9,127 bases of DNA from Methanomicrobia archaeon (GTDB taxonomy: Archaea; Methanobacteriota_B; Thermococci; Methanofastidiosales; B48-G16): contig JAGLWR010000042.1 of assembly GCA_023133315.1 (NCBI GenBank), positions 1 through 9,127 of the forward strand, written 5' to 3'. The notes under the pieces were generated by a model. That model did not search any database. It saw nothing but the letters and a program-made list of their open reading frames with translations, and had not been told where the DNA came from. The translations under genes and the position numbers were made by a program. Shown here piece after piece: positions 5,735 to 9,127 of the stretch; within the stretch, counting starts at the first letter, position 1, and every line of letters begins with the position of its first letter.

Positions 5735-7720
5735 TTGGTCAGTAGTGAATTTTTAAAAGATAACCACTTTTATAAAATTACAGTGGGTGATAATTTGTCT
5801 TCAGAGCAGATTCTTGAGGAAATAAGAGACGATATTAAAGAAGTTGTACCCGTTGGAGCAGTGATAACAGAAGTGAGTTTCGAAGGACCTGAAATTGTGA
5901 TCTACACAAGAAACCCTGGAATAATGATGGAGGACAATGAACTGATAAAAAAGCTTGCCAAAAAGCTTCAAAAGAGAGTTGTCATTAGACCCGATTCAAC
6001 TGTACTTCTGGATGAAGAAAAAGCTGTGGAAAAAATTAAAAGAATCGTTCCTGAGGATGCGGGAATAACGGATGTCCTATTTGATTCTGTAACGTGTGAG
6101 GTAACGATAGAAGCAAAAAAACCAGGACTTGTGATAGGAAAATCTGGAGAGACTTTAAGAGAGATAATGAAATACGTACGATGGGCTCCAAAAGTCGTAA
6201 GGACTCCACCTATCAGAACAGACACAATCGCTGGTGTTAGAGCAGCTTTAAGGGACAACACGGGGCAGAGAAAACAGATCATGAAGAAGATAGGTGAAAG
6301 AATCTACAGGAAAGAGAATATTAAAACTGACTGGGTAAGACTGACATGTCTCGGCGGGTTTAGAGAGGTGGGAAGATCCGCGATTCTTCTGCAGACGCCT
6401 GAAAGTAAAATTCTTTTAGACTGTGGAGTTAATGTAGCCACTGAAAATCCAAATAGAGCGTATCCCTATTTAAATATTCCAGAGATGAAATATATCTTAT
6501 CAAATCAGGAACTGGATGCTATCATAGTAACACACGCACATTTAGATCACTCGGGTTTTATTCCTTACCTATACAAATACGGGTACGAAGGTCCTGTGTA
6601 CGCAACTCCCCCAACAAGAGATTTAATGTCTTTGCTTCAGAAGGACTACATAGATGTTGCTCGAAAAGAGGAGAAAGCACCTCCTTACTCGAGTAAAGAA
6701 ATCAAGGAAACGATAAGACACACAATACCGTTGGAGCCTAACGATGTAAGAGACATAGCTCCCGATATACGACTTACTCTCCATTCTGCGGGTCATATAC
6801 TTGGGTCAACGAGTGTTCATCTCCACGTTGGGAATGGACTTCATAATATCTTATACACTGGAGATTTCAAGTTTGCAGCCTCAAGACTTCTATCAAAGGC
6901 AGATATAAGTTATCCAAGAGCAGAAACTATAATAATGGAGAGTACGTACGGAGGTGCAGAGGATATATTGTCTCCACGAGAAGACTCTGAAAAAGAAATG
7001 ATCAGCATAATAAATGAAACTCTGCGAAGAAAGGGAAAAGTCTTAATTCCAGCGCTTGCTGTTGGGAGGTCCCAGGAAGTGATGCTGATTCTTGAAGATT
7101 ATATGAGAAGAGGTGTTTTGGAAGAGGCTCCTATATTCATAGATGGGATGATCTGGGAGGCTACGGCGATACATACAGCTCACCCGGAGTATCTTTCCAA
7201 AAACTTGAGATCGCTTATATTCACAAAAGATCAGAATCCATTCCTTACCGATTGTCTTGAAAGTGTTGGAAGTACCTCCAAAAGACAGGAGATAATTGAA
7301 GGTGATCCATGTATAGTTATAGCAACTTCAGGGATGCTCATAGGCGGTCCCTCGGTAGAGTATTTTAAAGCTCTTGCCGATGATCCAAAAAATACGTTGA
7401 TATTTGTTAGTTACCAGGGAGAAGGCACGATGGGGAGGAGAATCCAAAAAGGCTGGAACGAGATTCCTATGAGAGAGAATAATGGAAAGACAAAGGTAAT
7501 AAAAGTGAATATGGATATCCATACCATCGAGGGATTTTCGGGACATTCTGACAGAAAACAGCTGATGAGATTTGTGAGAGCAATGAGCAGAAAAGTTCAA
7601 AGAATTCTCATATGTCATGGAGAATCCAAAAAGACCATAGACATGGCAAGTTCTATCTATAAAAAATATAGGATAGAAACAAGAGCTCCTATGAATCTAG
7701 AAACAGTGAGATTGGTGTGA
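5735..7720 (+). CDS. fttA: aCPSF1 / FttA: KH-domain beta-CASP ribonuclease and transcription termination factor
   Basis: Archaeal CPSF73 homologue that cuts nascent RNA at U-rich 3' ends and terminates transcription; essential and nearly universal in archaea. In this 661-residue form: two KH-type RNA-binding domains at about 22-160, the second with GKSG (135-138); a metallo-beta-lactamase domain with HAHLDH (H267, H269, D271, H272), H354 in SAGHILGS and D377 in YTGDFK; then beta-CASP with MESTYGG (E402) and the VLIPALAVGRSQE block (about 436-448); then C-terminal GFSGHSD (H604) and ICHGE (H628). All zinc ligands appear intact, so it should be an active nuclease. The usual C-terminus (LETVRL) is present. 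The TTG start at 5735 gives about 20 residues more than most family members; in-frame GTG (5783) or TTG (5795, after GGTGAT) would give the usual length. Its stop overlaps the truA start. Confidence 0.95.
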   Translation: MVSSEFLKDNHFYKITVGDNLSSEQILEEIRDDIKEVVPVGAVITEVSFEGPEIVIYTRNPGIMMEDNELIKKLAKKLQKRVVIRPDSTVLLDEEKAVEKIKRIVPEDAGITDVLFDSVTCEVTIEAKKPGLVIGKSGETLREIMKYVRWAPKVVRTPPIRTDTIAGVRAALRDNTGQRKQIMKKIGERIYRKENIKTDWVRLTCLGGFREVGRSAILLQTPESKILLDCGVNVATENPNRAYPYLNIPEMKYILSNQELDAIIVTHAHLDHSGFIPYLYKYGYEGPVYATPPTRDLMSLLQKDYIDVARKEEKAPPYSSKEIKETIRHTIPLEPNDVRDIAPDIRLTLHSAGHILGSTSVHLHVGNGLHNILYTGDFKFAASRLLSKADISYPRAETIIMESTYGGAEDILSPREDSEKEMISIINETLRRKGKVLIPALAVGRSQEVMLILEDYMRRGVLEEAPIFIDGMIWEATAIHTAHPEYLSKNLRSLIFTKDQNPFLTDCLESVGSTSKRQEIIEGDPCIVIATSGMLIGGPSVEYFKALADDPKNTLIFVSYQGEGTMGRRIQKGWNEIPMRENNGKTKVIKVNMDIHTIEGFSGHSDRKQLMRFVRAMSRKVQRILICHGESKKTIDMASSIYKKYRIETRAPMNLETVRLV

Positions 7721-8448
7721 TAGCTGTTAACCTTGCGTATGATGGCAGTGGCTTTTTCGGTTCGCAGATACAGAAAGATAAGGTCACTGTAGAAGGAGAA
7801 CTAAGAAAATTTTTCAATGCGAAACTTCTCAGTAGAACGGATAGAGGAGTTTCAGCATTGGGTAATGTTGCATTTGTCGATGAGGATATAAACCTCAGGC
7901 AGTACTCTTTTGATAAGATATGGATCTATGGAAAAGCTCAATCATGGAAAAAACCCTTCAAGAAAAAATACTCTTATTTTCTATTCAAAAATTTTGATAC
8001 AGATGTGATACAGGAAGCTTGTCGTTTGATCTCCGGAAAACATGATTTCTTTAATTTTTGTAAGATAGATAGAACGAAAACAGTGGATTATACAAAAAAA
8101 ATAGAGGTAAAATCTTTTATAGATGATTGCATAAGATTAGATTTTACCGGTGAGAGTTTTTTATGGGAGAGGGTAAGAAGATTGGCAAATGCGATAGCAA
8201 AAGTGGGAGAGGATACAATGGAAGTTGAAGAGCTAAAAACTCTTTTAAAAGAGAGAACAAACAAAAAAATTCCTCCAGCACCTCCTGAATATCTACTTTT
8301 AGTAGATATAGTAGGATTTGATTTTTCCTATGATCGTTATATCCTGAAAAAAGTCACAAATTATTTTGAAAATTTATACAAAAACGCTTTTTTAAAAGAG
8401 AATATCTTCAATTATTCTTTAGAATCTTTGAGGGATATAGATGTATGA
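7717..8448 (+). CDS. truA: tRNA pseudouridine synthase TruA, archaeal form
   Basis: Isomerises uridine to pseudouridine in the tRNA anticodon stem-loop (positions 38-40 in the family), acting on tRNA in the cytoplasm. In its 243 residues: YDGSGFFGSQIQ (8-19) and TVEGEL (24-29); the catalytic motif SRTDRGVSALGN with D42; GKHDFFNF (107-114); the ESFLWERVRR core helix (146-155); and PPAPPEYLLL (186-195) near the active-site wall. The span from YDG to the catalytic Asp is about eight residues shorter than in E. coli TruA, which is usual for archaeal members. The start is a GTG overlapping the aCPSF1 stop as GTGA, with no clear ribosome site, so translation is probably coupled. The stop overlaps the next gene by eight bases. 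Confidence 0.93.
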   Translation: MIAVNLAYDGSGFFGSQIQKDKVTVEGELRKFFNAKLLSRTDRGVSALGNVAFVDEDINLRQYSFDKIWIYGKAQSWKKPFKKKYSYFLFKNFDTDVIQEACRLISGKHDFFNFCKIDRTKTVDYTKKIEVKSFIDDCIRLDFTGESFLWERVRRLANAIAKVGEDTMEVEELKTLLKERTNKKIPPAPPEYLLLVDIVGFDFSYDRYILKKVTNYFENLYKNAFLKENIFNYSLESLRDIDV

Positions 8449-9127
8449 TCTCTTTATCGTTGGTGCAGGTCCGATAGGCTGTTATTTCACGCAAAAAATT
8501 AAGGAATTCAATTACAAGCTTATAGAGGAACATACAGAAGTAGGAAAACCTATGCAGTGTGCGGGTCTTGTCGGAGAGAATATTTTTAAATATGTGGAAA
8601 AGGAGTACGTAAATAAGATTAATGGTGCGTATATACATCATAACGGAGAACATTTTGCATTAAGAAAAAAAAATGTTGCTTATGTGCTCGACAGAGAAAA
8701 ATTTGATAAAAACCTAAGTAAAAAACTGAATATATCTTTTAAAGAAAAATTTCTGGCTGCAAAAATAAAAAAAGATAAGATAGAGATCAAGACAAACAAA
8801 GGCGTATACTATTCTAAATATCTCGTAGGCTGTGATGGCGTTCGTTCAAAGGTGAGAAGTTATGTGTCTGAGAAAGAACCCACATATCTGAAATCTATCA
8901 TGTATACTGTAGAGCATGGACATGAAGAAGATATGATCTCTTTTTTCTTGAAACCTTTCTCGTGGATAATCCCCGAAGATAGCAAAACTTGTAGAGTGGG
9001 CGTGATATCTGAGAATCCGCATAACGATCTTCGCCTTCCAAAAGGAAAAGTGATAGCCAAAACCGGGGGATCAATTCCCATAGGTCATATAAATACGTAT
9101 AAAAATAACGTCTTTTTGATAGGAGAC
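8441..9127 (+). CDS. Geranylgeranyl-reductase-family FAD oxidoreductase, 5' part only
   Basis: The open frame gives 229 residues and leaves the window. It starts with the FAD-binding Rossmann motif IVGAGPIG (6-13), has the family's PxxCxG motif as KPMQCAGLV (36-44, C40), the second flavin motif CDGVRSKVR (131-139), and TGGSIPIG followed by FLIGD at the right edge, the start of the third FAD motif. Family members saturate the geranylgeranyl chains of archaeal membrane lipids or menaquinone side chains, so this is probably a lipid reductase. The DG-to-GD distance is about 96 residues, shorter than the roughly 125 I recall for Thermoplasma GGR, so this is a compact member or a paralogue with another substrate. 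The ATG at 8441 has a GAGGG ribosome site six bases upstream and overlaps the truA stop (ATGTATGA). Confidence 0.85.
   Translation, partial: MYDLFIVGAGPIGCYFTQKIKEFNYKLIEEHTEVGKPMQCAGLVGENIFKYVEKEYVNKINGAYIHHNGEHFALRKKNVAYVLDREKFDKNLSKKLNISFKEKFLAAKIKKDKIEIKTNKGVYYSKYLVGCDGVRSKVRSYVSEKEPTYLKSIMYTVEHGHEEDMISFFLKPFSWIIPEDSKTCRVGVISENPHNDLRLPKGKVIAKTGGSIPIGHINTYKNNVFLIGD

Noticed and set aside
8408..8653. Minus-strand 81-codon frame across the truA/reductase junction
   Set aside because: Both plus-strand genes are well supported through the junction, including the ribosome site and overlap. The antisense frame has no motif or start signal.
1..9127. tRNA, rRNA, CRISPR array or insertion sequence
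   Set aside because: The non-coding gaps are about 50-90 bp each, and none shows a cloverleaf with CCA-end pairing, regular spaced repeats, or terminal inverted repeats with a transposase.

Overview
The window looks like chromosomal DNA of an anaerobic archaeon. The clearest markers are an aCPSF1/FttA-type KH/beta-CASP nuclease, an archaeal-type (aPGAM) phosphoglycerate mutase, a tungsten aldehyde:ferredoxin oxidoreductase of the formaldehyde (FOR) branch, an archaeal-style TruA and a geranylgeranyl-reductase-family flavoprotein. Promoters are of archaeal TATA type. The DNA is AT-rich by eye, with heavy AGA/AGG and ATA use. A tungsten oxidoreductase suggests an anaerobic, often hot, habitat, probably euryarchaeal, but I cannot name a genus.

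Layout. (1) 2-166, plus strand: tail of a membrane protein, or a very small membrane protein, cut by the left edge. (2) 218-2020, minus strand: FOR-like tungsten oxidoreductase. It diverges from apgM (2109-3314, plus strand) across an 88-bp region holding two TATA-like boxes and a perfect 19-bp palindrome just before the apgM start codon. (3) 3271-5644, minus strand: a three-gene operon read right to left as ABC ATPase, ABC-2 permease and a small Toprim protein, joined by two ATGA stop/start overlaps. Its last gene runs 44 bp into the convergent 3' end of apgM. (4) 5735-9127, plus strand: aCPSF1, truA and a partial flavin reductase, joined by GTGA (4-nt) and ATGTATGA (8-nt) overlaps. It diverges from the ABC operon across 90 bp.

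How the genes work together. FOR and apgM both belong to central carbon and aldehyde metabolism and share one intergenic control region. The ABC pair is an exporter of unknown substrate, and the Toprim protein is translated from its mRNA. aCPSF1 (transcription termination and RNA 3'-end cleavage), TruA (tRNA pseudouridylation) and the reductase (probably membrane-lipid saturation) form a mixed information/lipid operon. Coding density is very high: no gene-free stretch exceeds about 90 bp. I found no rRNA, tRNA, CRISPR array, insertion sequence or integration scar. This is mainly housekeeping DNA. The items most worth following up are the palindromic apgM operator candidate, the Toprim/exporter coupling, the conflicting aCPSF1 start signals, and the compact reductase at the right edge.
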